The notes under the pieces: generated by a model | The model's input: the letters and a program-made list of their open reading frames with translations, nothing else | What the model was told of the DNA's origin: nothing | The model's database searches: none | Translations under genes and position numbers: made by a program | NCBI GenBank assembly: GCA_012932295.1 | Contig: JAAONU010000011.1 | Coordinates: 40,426,352-40,490,351, forward strand | Direction of reading: 5' to 3' | DNA: 64,000 bases | From: Cyclina sinensis | Taxonomy: Eukaryota; Mollusca; Bivalvia; Venerida; Veneridae | In this document: in pieces, positions 25,080 to 38,949 of the stretch | Numbering within the stretch: position 1 is the first letter of the stretch | Layout: every line of letters starts with the position of its first letter

Positions 25080-26480
25080 TATTAACTTTAGATTATCTAC
25101 CACAGACAGTATGAAACTGCATCTTGAATACTTTCCAGAAGACGCCTGCACAGAAAATGTATTTTATTTCATTAGAATAAGTGCACAGTGAAATATTGTA
25201 TTTTGTAAACATTATAATAATCAACAATGCATTAGCACAATCAATAGATGTAGCAGAAAGTGGAGAGGAAAAGAAACCACACAAGTATCTGTAGTACAAA
25301 CTCAAGTGGTCTTGAAATTATTCGTGAGTGTCATGGGATTCTTAACCGAAATAATAGCGGTATTAACCGCAGTTTTTGGTTCCATCGGATGCCACATTGT
25401 TTCTCTTTATCAAACGGTTGTTCAGCCTTAAATAGTTTTTGCCAATACGTTCTTGTTGCTTATCTGCTTGTTGAAACTCAATTTATCAAAACTTTTATTG
25501 AATTTTCTGAAACCTTTACGAGTCCAGTAACAGTCTGTTTAGTGTTATTTTAGAGATAACCGTATTTGTCTAACTGCATAAACAAAATTAAGTTTCGGCT
25601 TCATGAAAAGTTTTGGCAATTGAAAATGTAAACTTGTAGACACTTTCTTCTCAACCAATAGAAATACTTGAATTATATCTAAACAGGCATTTCCAGACGC
25701 AGAATAATAATACATATGTGTATATTTCGATTTTCAATACCCGAGATTTTTCTATCTTATTTATTTTATTAATTTTTATTATTTGCCTTTATCTAGCTTG
25801 GCTTTATCTTGACTGGTGTAATTTTCACTTATCTTTTATACTCGATAAATCTGCGTAGTTTATATATCGTTAATCGAGTTTTCTGCAACAACAAATACCT
25901 AGTAATGTCCTTGAAAATCGTTCAATATTTATAGATTATTGATTCCCGTAAATGTTGCAGATAATGATAGAAATTAAATGTAACAGATAATGTCCATGTG
26001 TCATGATAAAAGATGGTGCATAAAACGATATTAAAGATAGTTCTCTTATAAGATATTGTACATATCCAATGTGACTTTCGAATTTGTGTTTCAAATGTAT
26101 GTTTGAACATAAGGCAAAAGAGTTGTCCCTGAATTTCAGAATGAATTGTAAAAAAATTTATCAAGTCAAAAATGTGTTGAATCATTAGACAAAACCCAAT
26201 CGATTCCTCTTGGGACAGTTATTTGATGTATCGATATAAATGGACGTTTAAATGCAGATTGGGTATTGTTTAATCATTCAATTTATTCCATCATCCTAAT
26301 GATATCTGGGGGACGTTTTAAACATATATTTGATTTTTTTTTCATTCGACATGCTATGATTTTAGTATAATTGATTTTTTTCCACCACCTTAATTATGAC
26401 AGGGTCCTTTTAAACTTAATTTCCTTTTCATATTCCTGCCGTTAAGTTTTGCAGATGCATCATATCACCCGCTTTGTTAC
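25080..26480. repeat. Duplicated block, member C3
   Basis: Direct-orientation partner of 23420-24700, displaced by about 1.65 kb. It also matches C1 (17630-17930) in its first 250 bp. Divergence is substantial, with many indels, so the duplication is old. No protein frame is kept among C1, C2 and C3, which argues against a gene family. Whether it is an unclassified transposon or a simple local duplication is open. Confidence 0.65.
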
Positions 26481-28229
26481 ATTTACATGAAAACGAAAGG
26501 TAACTGTAAAACAGCGGAACTGTAGCCTCTGGGGAATCGTGAAAATTTACAGAAAGTTCTTCATCATAAAATTAAAAGAATTTAAATGAAACTCCGAATC
26601 ATGAAATAGTCTCAGTCACTGAGGAAAAACTGTAATCGCAAAACGTCCAGAAAATTCGTATATTTAAAATGCGGTATTATGACATCAGAAAGATACGAAT
26701 CACGTGATTACTCTGCCGCAATGGGAGGGTCAAGGACACGAAAATTGCGAAATAATTAATTATTGTTGTACAAGTTTGATGTTGGAAGTTATTCAATGAA
26801 TGCTCATTCTGTAATATCTTAGATCCCTTTCCTTATCCTTGCCTTACCCTTGCCTTACCGTCGTCTTAGCCTTGCAGTTTGCATACAGATACAAGTTTTA
26901 TCTGTCTTTGTACTCATATTTCTGTAACATATTACATATATCTTTAAATTCATCTAAGAAAGATATTTTGAAACTACATTTTGAATGCTTTCAAGAGCTC
27001 GACAGTAGAATGTGTGTAGTTTATTTTATGAGAGTGTTTCGTAAAATATTTCATTTCTTGACATACGATTACACTAGCAAAATAAGCAACAGAAACATGA
27101 GGGGGAGGTTCCTGCATTTGTGTCTGAAATACAGACTTATGTGTTGCTACTATCAGTAAGTTTCAATGACTAATTTATTTAAGTAGAAATAATAAGTTAT
27201 TTTTCAAACGAGCATTATATTCTTTATGGTCCTGTATAAAATATTCTTCCTCTTTTGTTCTGTTGAAACACCATCTTATCATACTTTATTGGTTCTAATA
27301 GCCACGTACTTCCGAGAATGTTACATTTGTTACTTTTTAATATACAGAATGCCCTGAACCAAATATTACAAAGAAATCATAGTTCGTAAATATGGTATCA
27401 CCTATATGCTGTCAAATGTTTAACCTTGTGCTTTAATATAAAAAAAGGAACATTTCTTTTTTTCTGATATGATTTTTACGGGTTCAAGTTTATCTAGGTG
27501 TTTCTTATTTAATGACCTAGAAAAAATCTCAAGAATTTGTTTGTTTTTGATTCTTCCTTTGAGGAATATTTCAAGTGCTATATTCTCAATTTATTTAGTT
27601 TTTTTATAGATTAAAACTTTAATTTAACTTAAATGAGATGTTTATCTCTGATTTACATATTTGCCATGAGCAACAAGTAACATTATTTTTTATGACAGAT
27701 TTAATTCCATTAATTTAAAATTTATTCATCATTAATGAATTTCAAGTTAAGTAAGAAATGATAAATTCCAATTGAGAATTACTTATTAATTTACAATACA
27801 AAACATATTACAACATGAATTCAAAACGGGAAAATGATTAATTCAATAATTAACAATTTTATACCAGGATTTTCGTAAAATGTTGCACTAGGGATATACG
27901 TATTTTTTTTTTATTTATATACCGTGAGAAAACGATTTTATCATGTAAAAAAAGTATTTAAATGCATAACGGACTTTTATTATTTTTTCTTTAGGTCAGT
28001 TTTCTTGAATTAACGGACAACGTTTACGAATAGAACTGTTAGCATCTATCACAACTGAAATAAATTGATAAAAACATTGTCAAGAGTCATATATTATATA
28101 TACTAGCGTAATATAAAACACGAAAAATGTTTTTATAACTTCTATGGAATTTATTCATATTTGATCTAGAACTGAAAATGACTGTTTAACATGATATTAC
28201 GAAACTGATAAGCAAAGACATGGGTTATT
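26481..28229. other. Very AT-rich stretch, no gene seen
   Basis: A short degenerate CCTTGCCTTAC run lies near 26830-26875. The open frame at 26839-27159 starts inside that run and has no domain I recognise. The remainder is AT-rich unique sequence. Confidence 0.5.
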
Positions 28230-28560
28230 TCAACTGCAGTGCGACAGACTGGCTATGGTCAAAGTAAACCAGTATACCAGAATATCATCCATGTATGGTT
28301 TGGTTAAAACAAATGTACCCGTATACAACATTCATGGGGGCAAGGCCAATATAAAAAAACGTTTATAACAGAACATCACCCATGGAAACTACGGTAAAAA
28401 CATCTTTATTCCAGACCATGACCGATGTAGTCTAGGCCAATATTAACAAGTTTTTATCTGAAAAACATCCATGTGAGCTAGGCCAATAAGCAACTTTATA
28501 CCAGAACATCATTCATGTAAGGTTTGGTCAATTAAAACAATTGATCACTAGTACATCATT
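28230..28560. repeat. Degenerate minisatellite, about 45-60 bp period
   Basis: Loose repeats of a ccagaacatcatccatgt word followed by a ggccaat or ggtcaat word occur near 28277, 28368, 28416, 28460 and 28504. Spacing and sequence are irregular, so this is an old, decayed tandem array. Confidence 0.5.
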
Positions 28561-31500
28561 ATATATAAAGGCTATCAGAACCGCTCTAAGATATTTGGCC
28601 ATAGAAGTTAACCATGTCTGGCTTTCCGTATACGAGTAGATTGCTCTTTTCTTTGGCAGGTGTCTTCCAAGCAATTATGTTTTAATGCCCATGAGACAAG
28701 TCTGTTCTCTATTAGCAGAACGATGAATCGATTTTGAGTCAATTTAATTCGACAGAATGTATTCCTCATTCTGTGGAGTAAGTACTGATTGACACTGCAT
28801 GATAAAGTATCAGTAAAGTGCTAATTAACTTAGAATTCCTTATTTCTACCTCAAGAGATGTAAATTTAAATTCGAAGCTTATCATGTGCAAGGTAGGATA
28901 AGCGGTCTGTCTAATAGTATGCCACATTATGCCGAATGTTTCGAATGTTTCTTTCAATATAAGTTATTTTATGGTTGTTTTTTGTTACCGTTTTGCAACA
29001 ATTGATGTTCCTACTGTTTTTTGACCACTTCCAGTGGCTGTGATATTGTGATGAGTACCTTTTTTTTTAGAAGAAACTGTTAGACAAATTAAGTTCGACA
29101 ATGTTGGTGTATACTTGGTACATATTTCTTCTGTTTTTTTTTTTTATTTGAGTCTAAAATAACCTTTTCAATTTGTATTAGAATCCAGATAACATTTCTA
29201 CACAAGTTTGCCCTAAGCTTACAGTGATCTTAATTAGAGATTATTGTTTGGCACACTGTTCTTCTACCACCTTGTCCCCCTGTTCTGTACCAAAGGTTTC
29301 TATAATTGTTTTCATCATGATGGTGCCGATATCAAATTTAAATGAAAATTGGAATGATAAAATATCCCCAGGGTAATCATTCCTTATATCCAATTTCTCA
29401 GGAAAATAGTACGAGAAATAAATTCGTTTTTCTAGACGTTCGTCTTAAAATATGATTGAATTTAATATGTCTCACGTGACTGCAGTTTTTAGAAGTATTT
29501 TAACACTCACTAAAAATCTGGCTAAAAACTTGATTGGATAAAGTAAAAAAACGAAGCTTTTAAATGAATCTGTTATAAAAAAAAGCATTTTTTTGCGAAA
29601 TGAAACCATATGTCACTTGCCTAGTCATTAAATCATTTTCAATATTATAGCTAGATAAACATCTGAAAATAGATTCTGAATGCGTTTTGTTATTGTTGTG
29701 TTCAAATGATTCGTGCATTTTACTATATTAATGGACATCTTTATGCAGATGGAGTTTTCAGTTTCAGCCTAGGGATCTGTTTTCTGAAAAATGAGTTTCA
29801 ACGTATGGACAACAGGTTGGTCGCTGCATGGTGTCTTTGTTCCAGTATCCTTGAGTGTTTGTCGAGATTTGAGGCATTAATCCTTTCATATCGATTTTAT
29901 AAATTGTTGTCTGTCCGTCAAATTAACATGAAAATGCACAAAAATGCATAAATGGGCCTATATTGTTCAGCACTGATAGAATGGCATATTGGATACAGTG
30001 ACGAGTCTCTCCATGTGTATGGCGCTGTCATATTAAGTATACTGAAGCTATCAAGAGATTGAGATGATATAAATTTAACATATGTCTAAAGTGCCAAATT
30101 ATTCGAAGTTTCGTTAAAAAGTTTTTTCTGTCGATCTTTCATCGTCAAAACTGACTGAAAGTGTTGTTTGGCTAATTTTCCCTAGAAAAATGTCAAGGTC
30201 ATTCATCCAATATGTCCACACTTATCGTGTGGTAATTCAAATTAAAAGAAATATGAGAGAAAAACGAATGCCAAATTATAATAAGTTGTTGAAATTTCCA
30301 CATTACAATAATTGCGTATCTGTTTTGAAATAACATTCAAAAGACCGTGAACAGCTGATTAGAGGTCTGCGGCACAAAAAATATGGTTTCCTCTACCATA
30401 ATTTCTAGAAGACCGGATAAAATAAATATTCAAGAAATATCATTTATAGTCGTTTGTCCGAAAAGATTATTTTTCGCATTATTATTTTCAGGCATTAATT
30501 AAGTTGCCCGCTATACAAAAGCTTACATCAGCAACCCAGACGATTGCTTTTTTGTGACCGGAAGTCCTCAATCGTCTACTTCCGCTCCAAAAACGAAATT
30601 GCCATTATCATGAGTTATGCGTGTCTATCGTTACTTTCACAGTAATTTTATACCCACCGCAGGATAAAGTGTTCATGAAATAACGAATACTTATTATACA
30701 GATAAGTTTACAGTTCATTTTATCTCCATCAAGCATATTTTGGGTAAAATTAACCCAGTTAAATAAACATAAAGACACACATTTTTATCATCATTTTGCA
30801 ATCTTCACTGTAACACAGTTAATTTTTATCCATCTAACTTACGGGTTCCTTTGAACTTGCACTTTTCAATGTATTTAACCGTAGCTGGAAGCTATTACAT
30901 TTTAGTCTGATAAATCAAAAAGAAATTGCAGCTTCTTAATTGGATTAATCCAGAAGGCTTGGTGATATGTGAAAAAAACAACAACAAATGAACCCGTGGC
31001 CTTAATTGGGCCACTTGAATAGTCTGGTTTCTCTGTTGAATGTTTCTTTTTTACTTTTCGATAATTGATTAGTATAATCATCCGGAAAATAGGATCATTG
31101 TCGTCTGAGACATCTGTCTGGGTCAGGTGCAATTGTTTTCTTTAAACCTTAAATATCCATTACATGCTTATTTTCCTTTGGAGTTATGATGGATAGTTTT
31201 TTTCTCAAAAGGTTGTTTAAAGGTTGAAATGACCAGAATTTACTCACCTTGCCATGTCTGTGTAAAAATCTCAACAGTCATTCTCTATGAAAAAAAAGCT
31301 CCAACAGCATTTTGAAAGATAGAGAAGCTATTTCATAAGAACTGACTGAATTCATTAGTTCGAAGTGATGATTAATGAAATCGAAGAGAGATTGTAAACA
31401 TGCCAATAATGAAAATAGCCACAATTTGCATATTTTTGACGACCTATGATGTTTATGAAATCGACATATAGGCGACCTTGTCAATCAAATAGGCATAAAT

Positions 31501-34500
31501 CGATTGCGCATGACAGGAAGTATTGTCAACTGCACTATCTTTAAAGAGGTTGACATGTTCTAAAATAACATTTTCTGACAAGTACTTTTAATGATAAATC
31601 CTTTTCATAAGAAAGCAGTTTTAAGAATCTTGTCACCCAATTCAGATTGGAATGTTTGGATAAGAAATCATTATAAAGTTCAACATGACAGGTACCCGCA
31701 AGTTAATTTTTAGTCTCGGTTTACTATGCAAACGATTTGTCATTTTGAAGTTGTTTTAACGTTTAAAGCAGGAAAGTAAATCATTGCAAAAGAACAGGTA
31801 GGAAATGAAAAAAATGTCGAGAAAACTACTTTATTCCGAGTAAACAGGCTTATTTCCTTTCTATGTGAATTATGATATTATTTTTTACTCATTGAATGTA
31901 AAGCTTTCGTCTTTATTTTCCTTTTTTTAAGCTGATAACACTTTGTAAGTTTCTGCAGTTCAAAGACACTAGTTTCCGATCACAAATCTTCAGTATTTAA
32001 AGTATTTAACAACGTCAAGAAATTAGAAGCTGCTTCCGGTTTTTGAGGCAAGAGACTTAACAGATTAACTAACATGTTAGTAAATAAACGTTTAAAGCTC
32101 ACAGATTAACTCTAGTGAGTTGAACACAAACATGGCTGTGTCAAAACAACAAAACATGAGTATGCATGGCCATCGGGTCATTTAAATTCGGAAATTCAGA
32201 TAACATGAGTAGGTAAAGGTCATTTAAAAGTTTATAACGTTCAGTGTTATATCTCGCACTCAGCATTGACAGCAAGCAACTAATAACTTGGAGAAAAAGC
32301 ATTCTCCACTGCAGGAAAAGGTAACGATACTTACAGTTCATTGAAATGACATTTTCTATTTATCAGGTTTTGTGAAATATTGATACTTCTTCAACGTCCT
32401 GTCAAACGTCAAGACGCGAAATGTTGTTATTTTAAAATATTCGATACTATAATTTTTGTTGAATTTATTCATGGAATAAATATCAGCCTCAGTATGTTAT
32501 TATTGTAAAATGAGCTACAACCGTTTAAACGTTTCTTTTGTCATTTAAATTGTAATAAAATTTAAATTTTATAATACATTCATTTAATGTTATTTTTTTA
32601 AGTTTTATCGCAATAAAATCCGAACAGTACCGAAACAGCTTCCGTTTTATCGGCGTGTAATTTTGCTCCATTTGAATTTCTGACACTTCAAATAACAATT
32701 CATATCATCACCTGTCTCGCGCAAAATTGTTTTAAAATTTTCTGTTTGCTTTCAAATGGCCCCTAATGATGGCAAACAGGAAGTAAACACCCCTTAAACA
32801 AATCCCTTAAAATGACTCAGCGGGGTGGTGACACAAGTTACAGAAAACAGTCTGTTTATATTTGTTCTGAAAATATACCCTTGCTTGGCACAACTCTTGA
32901 TAGTTTATGTGGCACGAAGGAAAAAAATAGCACGCTCTTTTCTGCACTTGAAATTAATGAAAATATTTTACTCTTTTCTTTTTTTACTTTTGCTGAATAA
33001 AAACACAAAACTTTAGAAAAAAATGCAGCGGATGCATTTCTGTCAAGGTCGTTGACAGAAAAAAGCATTGTGAGGTTACAACAAATGTCGTTCATTATCA
33101 TGATTGTAAAAATGGAATCTTTTCTTGTCACTTGGTGAAAGAAATTGAAAGTTGCTTGATTACCCAAGAGGCACATGCTTTGTTAGATTATGAAATTAGC
33201 TTGGTAAAACAAGATTGTACCCTTAGGGTAATTAAAATACAATTGGCGGTTAAAAGAAAACCAATAACACGTGTCCATGAGTTTTTATCATGCGGCGAAA
33301 ATCTTTCCTTCTTCTACTGAAGAGTATTCTGACAGAGCTTGATCGGTGACGAGTCGTTATGATAACTGAGACGAATGATATTTCTTCCGAACTTGAATCA
33401 AACAATTAAAGCACTGAAATGTATGGAAACATGTAATCAACTATAGATAGTAGCAAAACGCATATATGGCATTCTTACAGAAGCTAGAGGCTTTAAGGTC
33501 AGAGGAATATGTGAAACGACAATCCATCTAGGTTTTTTTACCCCTGCATTAAGGGTACCCATGCAATGCGTTACTGCTTATGCGCCGCCTGCTGACGGAA
33601 GTCAGAAGTAGCGTTTCTTAGCAAAATAATAATGACTTTCGGCTTAAAAACAATGGTTATTCAGCGGTATGGTTCATTTATTCCAACACGACATCAACTA
33701 GACTTCCAGAGACAAACCAATCAACAGACCATGTTTTATTCATCTTTTAAAGAAATTCTGTGATAAGTCGGCGATTTCTATCTATGATTTATAGCGTGTC
33801 GGAATAAAGTCCCGCCAGGAAGCACGCACACTGCTGATTCTAGTCTTTTTTTACTAAAATGCAACAGTATGGAAAATATAATAACTTTCGATTTTGTGTC
33901 GTCTGCTGATATAGAAAAAAAATCATTTTGCGCTTGATTAGAATAAATATTTCCATCTTGGAATACGTTCTGCGTATAGATTTTGCTGAATAAGCAGAAT
34001 TGTCCAACTCGGTACTTGTATGTGGATCAGTCTGGCTGAAATCAAACGTCTGACGGTTTGATAGATGTGAGCATTAAAAGAAAACGATGATTAAGGAAAA
34101 TGTTACAGGGCAGTTTTTCGGAAAACTAGGCCATTTGTTGAATGTCTACGACCTGTTTTGTCCTTCCTATGCTGAAACGGCCTCGCGTTTTTTCTGTAGA
34201 TTTTTTGTTATATCTTTATTTTATATTTGAACATTGGCAGTCTTTATATATACTTATGTCCGCCCGCTTTTGTACTGGGGCTGTAGCAATTCCGCCACAG
34301 TATTATAATTCAGGTCTATGGCGGTAGTAAGATTAATAAAAAATAAAATCTCCCTTTGTTTATTGAACAAAGACAGTCACAAAGGCTGGGGGTACTTTTT
34401 TCCCCAAGGGTGAATCAAAATGCACCATGTACCCTGTTTACTATTTTACAGTATGCAAACTATACCAGTTTTTATAGCACTGTGACTGAAAAATAAAAAT

Positions 34501-36209
34501 ACATGTATCAAAAATGAGCTTTAAATGATAAAACAGTATCCTTATTTCTTTGAGAAAATAAGGTTTGTCACCCACCATTTACATTTTCTCTACCTAGAGA
34601 TAGTTATAGTTAATAGTGGTCATCTGTATCGGGAACCCTTTTAGTCTGTTAGTTCATTGCTGCATATGGTTTGACTGTATACTGAAAAACTAAATAAAAA
34701 AAAAGAGCTTCTGTTTGCATGTCGGCAGTAGATTGAACTAAATGTCGTTCCTAACACTTTCACATTTAGATGATTATTCAAGATGGGTTTGCCTACAGGG
34801 AGACCAAATAGAATTTATTGTAAAACCACCGAGCATTCCGAATGAAAACTAAGGTCGTAATTATCACTCTGCTCATGCTAACTGCAGATTTATCTCTAGC
34901 GTTTGATGTTTGCTAATGATGCAAATGAGTGATAAATTTTTAATCACTCTGCATATATGTTACTGCGTAATACTTAATCGATTAGGCTTTGACGAGTGGT
35001 TTACATGAAACAATTGCTAAGAAGTCTTGTTGAACGCAGACAGTGGTTGCTCCTTCAAGATAATTATGGTATATTAAAATAACTGTTTTGTAAACTAAAG
35101 AACGTGTACCGGTCAATTTAAACATGCTAATTCTGCGAATTGCGTCATATATCTCGTGCTGAGCTCCGTAAAGGAGAATATTTATGACAATATAATCGAG
35201 AGGTCATAGAAACCTTCTCGTCTGCTGCAGACAATTGCCTAAGATTATCGTCTGCGCTCGGGTTGCGTGTCGTCTGGTAATAAATTTCGACGCTTGATTT
35301 ATCTATATACAGACAGACAACTGCAGGAGAAATTATTGACGCGGAAGTATCGTGACGGTTGCATTTCCGGGAACATCAGATTTAGACAGTTATATATTTA
35401 ACGATAAGTGAAAGTTTCCATCCAGTGGGCGTAATTGTGCAGCAAAATGCGTTTTATATCGTAGGCTCTGCCAGATAACCTTAGGCGCATCGATATTAAA
35501 ATGGAAAAGGTGATTTTGTACTGAATTTGAGGCACTGTGTATGAAAATTTTTCTAGAGTTTGAACTTTTATACTTTTTATATAAAAAATATGTAACGTTC
35601 AAATGTATCTTTTTGCATGTACATCTTGCAAGGTGTGTCGTTTTAGATTTTTTCTGTCCTGTATTCTTCACGTTAATTTGATCGTAAACTAGAAGACCCG
35701 ATGACATTTATGATTGATAAGACATTAGTTTGAATCATTGGTAACTTTGTGCAACAACAAATCAATTGTCAATAAGCATTTCTGGAAAAATTCAAAAACT
35801 TAGATTTTGTGAATAGAGAAAAGGGCGCGGGGTCGAGTAGAGCTTTGTTTCAAATTAAGCGGAATATGTCACACTTAGACCCACACTTGTAAACGTGTCA
35901 ATGTCCACTCTAAACATCATGTGGTCGTTGTTTACCTAACGGGTGACCAGATGGCCAAATTGACATATTAGGGGATTTGAAGTTTGAGAGTAAATGTTTT
36001 AAGCTAACAAAATATTGAGTTTTCAGGTTGATTAATTGGCCTAGGATGATTTACGCTCCGAATCTGTCATGCGTCTGGCATACATGACAGGTGAAAGGGC
36101 CCCATGTGACCACTTGTGGAAAAACAGGTACTTCTGTTAAAAAGTAGCCGTGAACACTTTTCTGTTTGATTAATGAAGCTTATTTCGGATAATTGTTCCT
36201 ATTACAGTG
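28561..36209. other. Gene-free stretch, motif-bearing from 30.5 kb
   Basis: No coding exon was recognised. The section from about 30.5 kb contains a composite inverted repeat (30538-30583), TCGTCTGC octamers at 33899, 35218 and 35248, and locally higher GC near 35.2-35.4 kb, which could be regulatory DNA. Open frames (29706-29951, 30902-31132, 32812-33320, 34142-34327, 35390-35707) show no domain I know. Confidence 0.4.
30538..30583. promoter_or_regulatory. Composite inverted repeat with ETS-like cores
   Basis: AGACGATTG (30538-30546) is matched by CAATCGTCT (30569-30577), 22 bp apart. Nested with this are GGAAGT (30560-30565) and its complement ACTTCC (30578-30583), the classic ETS-family core. 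Such symmetry in AT-rich DNA suggests a bound dimer or composite enhancer, but this is inference from sequence only. Confidence 0.35.
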
Positions 36210-36221
36210 TGCGCGTGCGCA
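36210..36221. promoter_or_regulatory. Perfect NRF1-type palindrome
   Basis: TGCGCGTGCGCA matches the NRF1 consensus YGCGCAYGCGCR exactly when read on the minus strand. NRF1 sites typically mark promoters of housekeeping genes in animals. Nearby sequence (36225-36330) is relatively GC-rich, but I find no coding exon within several kb, so it could serve a non-coding transcript, a distant 5' exon, or nothing. Confidence 0.4.
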
Positions 36222-37818
36222 AACAACTGCGTGCCGGGAGATGTCAAGATCTTATTATGTAACGTTGGGACAAAGGTCCACCGAACGGCGTGAAGAAAAA
36301 TCAGGGGAATTAAATAGCGGGAATTCTTTGCAGTAAAGGTCGATTTAAAATGACAATTTATATTTTTAACAAATAGTAAACCGTTTAACTAAAACGATTA
36401 ACAGACGAATAATATCAATATGGACTGTACTTAAAAATCGAGTGGGCACTTGTTCGTACGTATGGAAAAAAAAACTTAAAGAAAAAGAAAATTGAAAGAT
36501 TGAACTTAGTGTCCTCGTAAGATGCTCTACTTCCGAAGCCAAACACACGTCCCTTGTCGTAAACAAGTGTAGACCAGTCCGCACCCGGGGACCAACTGTT
36601 ACACAAATGTCAGTGAACAAAAAAAACTTGATTTATTATACTTAGACGATGCCATTTACTGTCCGCTTTCTGTCAGGAACGCATGTCAACCAGCAGACGA
36701 CAGCACGCGAATCATATTGCACGAGCTAATGAACCATAGATATAATTCACGCGAGCTTTCACTAGAATAAGCTTTGGTTTAAACTAGACTGCGTTTTGCA
36801 TTGTCATATCCTGTGGTTTCATCAAAAGTGAGCATTTTACTGCAAATGATATTTTTGGAGACGACATTTGTCGAGCAAACTTTAAGCACGCTCTCAGACA
36901 ATTAGCCCTGAAGGAAAAGGGGGAAAAGCAAGCTATAATAACCGCAAAAAGTTAAGCATATGTGACAGGTCCTATTTGATAAGTATTTGAAAAGTACGCA
37001 GAAAGAATCTTCTGATGTAAATTATCTTCATGAGTCAATACTTTTTATAATGTATCTTGTTCCCTTTTGAAGAAAAAATACATGCTGCATTGCACGAGTC
37101 AATACTATGGACAATAGAGAGCTAATAGAGTTAATTTAACATACTTTAACATACGATACCGTTGAAATTTTACACCAGACGATATATAAAAGTTTCATTT
37201 ATAAAGTTAATACATCGGACAAACACATGAAATTTCTAACATATCACATTACGACGCACTTTCGAGTAAACAAACAAAACTGTCTCCGAATCGTGTAATT
37301 ATTTAAAGCGCTTTTACATCATTTAGTAGACAATTTATTAAAACCTAACGGTGCATTAAATGCAGACGATAATCAAATGAATTCCTCGCTAGAAAATAAA
37401 ATGGAGATACAGAAGTGTAAAATTTCATGGGAAGTAATGGAAAATCGAAATAAAAAAGTTGAAAACAATCAGTCTTGAAAATGAGTTTCTTCACATGATG
37501 CCTAGATTATGGACTCAATCAATAAAATGTTATCATGGTTAAAGAAAGCTGGAGTACCTCAGATTCAGACTAAATTATAAAGTAACTTTCCCCGTCAACA
37601 ACAGAAAATAAAAGAAAAAGTTCCAAATATAACACGGTTTAAAAAATGGAATTCTTAATAAGATATATTGTTTTTACTGTAAAATCATTAAATATCGCCA
37701 TAGATAAAATTTGTTCAAAATGACTTTTGCTTCTTTTGGATTTAGTTTTCAAAAAGAAAATCCTATCAAATGTAATCAGTTATAAACACTTCTAATTTAC
37801 TTTTTCTCTAAAGATGAA
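36222..37818. other. No gene seen
   Basis: Unique AT-rich sequence with octamers GCAGACGA at 36693 and 37362. Overlapping minus-strand open frames at 36366-36620 have no recognisable product. Confidence 0.45.
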
Positions 37819-37902
37819 ACATTCAACCATAACATACGATTACATCACATTCAACCATAACATACGATTACATCACATTCAACCATAACATACGATTACA
37901 TC
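37819..37902. repeat. 28-bp tandem repeat, 3 copies
   Basis: Three near-identical units start at 37819, 37847 and 37875 and share acattcaaccataacatac followed by gattacatc. This is a recent microduplication sitting just upstream of duplicated block D1. Confidence 0.95.
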
Positions 37903-37959
37903 AACATAATAAAATCGGTTAATCACTGTTCTAGAAAATTTAGTCAGGACCTTTTCAGA

Positions 37960-38400
37960 AAGTGTCCTTTTTCCATAATCTCTACTTGATGTGGAAATGT
38001 TCTTTCAGTATTCTTTGTTCTCTAAGATTATTTTGAATATGCAAATGTATCACCTTTCACCTTTTTATGTAACCTTCTGTCTGTTTTTAATGCGCTTCAT
38101 AATTATCTGCCTTCATTGAGTGCCCTTTGACAAATTCATGTAAAATCCCCCGTTGAACGATCGTTCATCATTCGGGGTTAATTATACAATTTGAAGTTTT
38201 TTTTAATGTGCTGAATATTTAGAGACTATCACCAAATTTGAAATAATTTCCAGCGCATAATTGTATCAAATTGCAAATATTGACAGTATCTAGCCACTCT
38301 GCCTTTCAATCTCATTGACAATGACGCCATTAAAATTCTGAAGGGATTTTATAATGACATTGATGTCACTTTTGGTAAAAGTTATGACAACATAAAAGTC
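37960..38400. repeat. Duplicated block, member D1
   Basis: Aligns directly with 38950-39440. Shared words: tatcacctttcaccttttt (38049 and 39006), taaccttctgt (about 38070 and 39031), a gtgcc-tttgaca word (about 38120 and 39094), a tatttaatattt/gaatattta word, and the gacattgatgtcac/gacatcaatgtcat word near 38357 and 39391. Moderate divergence; no frame is conserved. Confidence 0.6.
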
Positions 38401-38949
38401 TGCAGAAGTAATTAATTAAATGATATTAGATTATTTCTAATCATGTTCGAAGCACTTTTAATTTCGTTGACGGGTGAAGGGGGATGTCAGAATTGATACG
38501 AAGAAGAAAAAACAACAACAAAACAAAACAAAAATTTGATCAAGATCTGAACTTCAGTTCCGCAATGACAAATACTATATATCTAACATTCATTAGAATA
38601 TGTTTATAAAATTATATTGAATCTTGACGAGTTTATGATCATGTGAATGATAAAAGTCTTTAAAAAAATTAATTGCGGGAGTGTGTTGGTCTGTTTTAAT
38701 GATCTGTCTTCTTCCTTCAAAGGTTATAGTTGTTGTTTTCTTTCTTACATTTATAATTTCTCTCACTTAAATTTTATCCTTATTTCCATTCTTTTATAAT
38801 TCTTTTTTTTCTTTGTTTTTCAACAAACATTTTGAATTATAACATGTGTGTTAGTCGACACCACAAAATCAATTTGTCAGTGTTCAAGAAAAAAAAATCT
38901 TAAAAATTCACTATCAAAATTGTCATCAATGTCATTAATCCCTCCTTGA

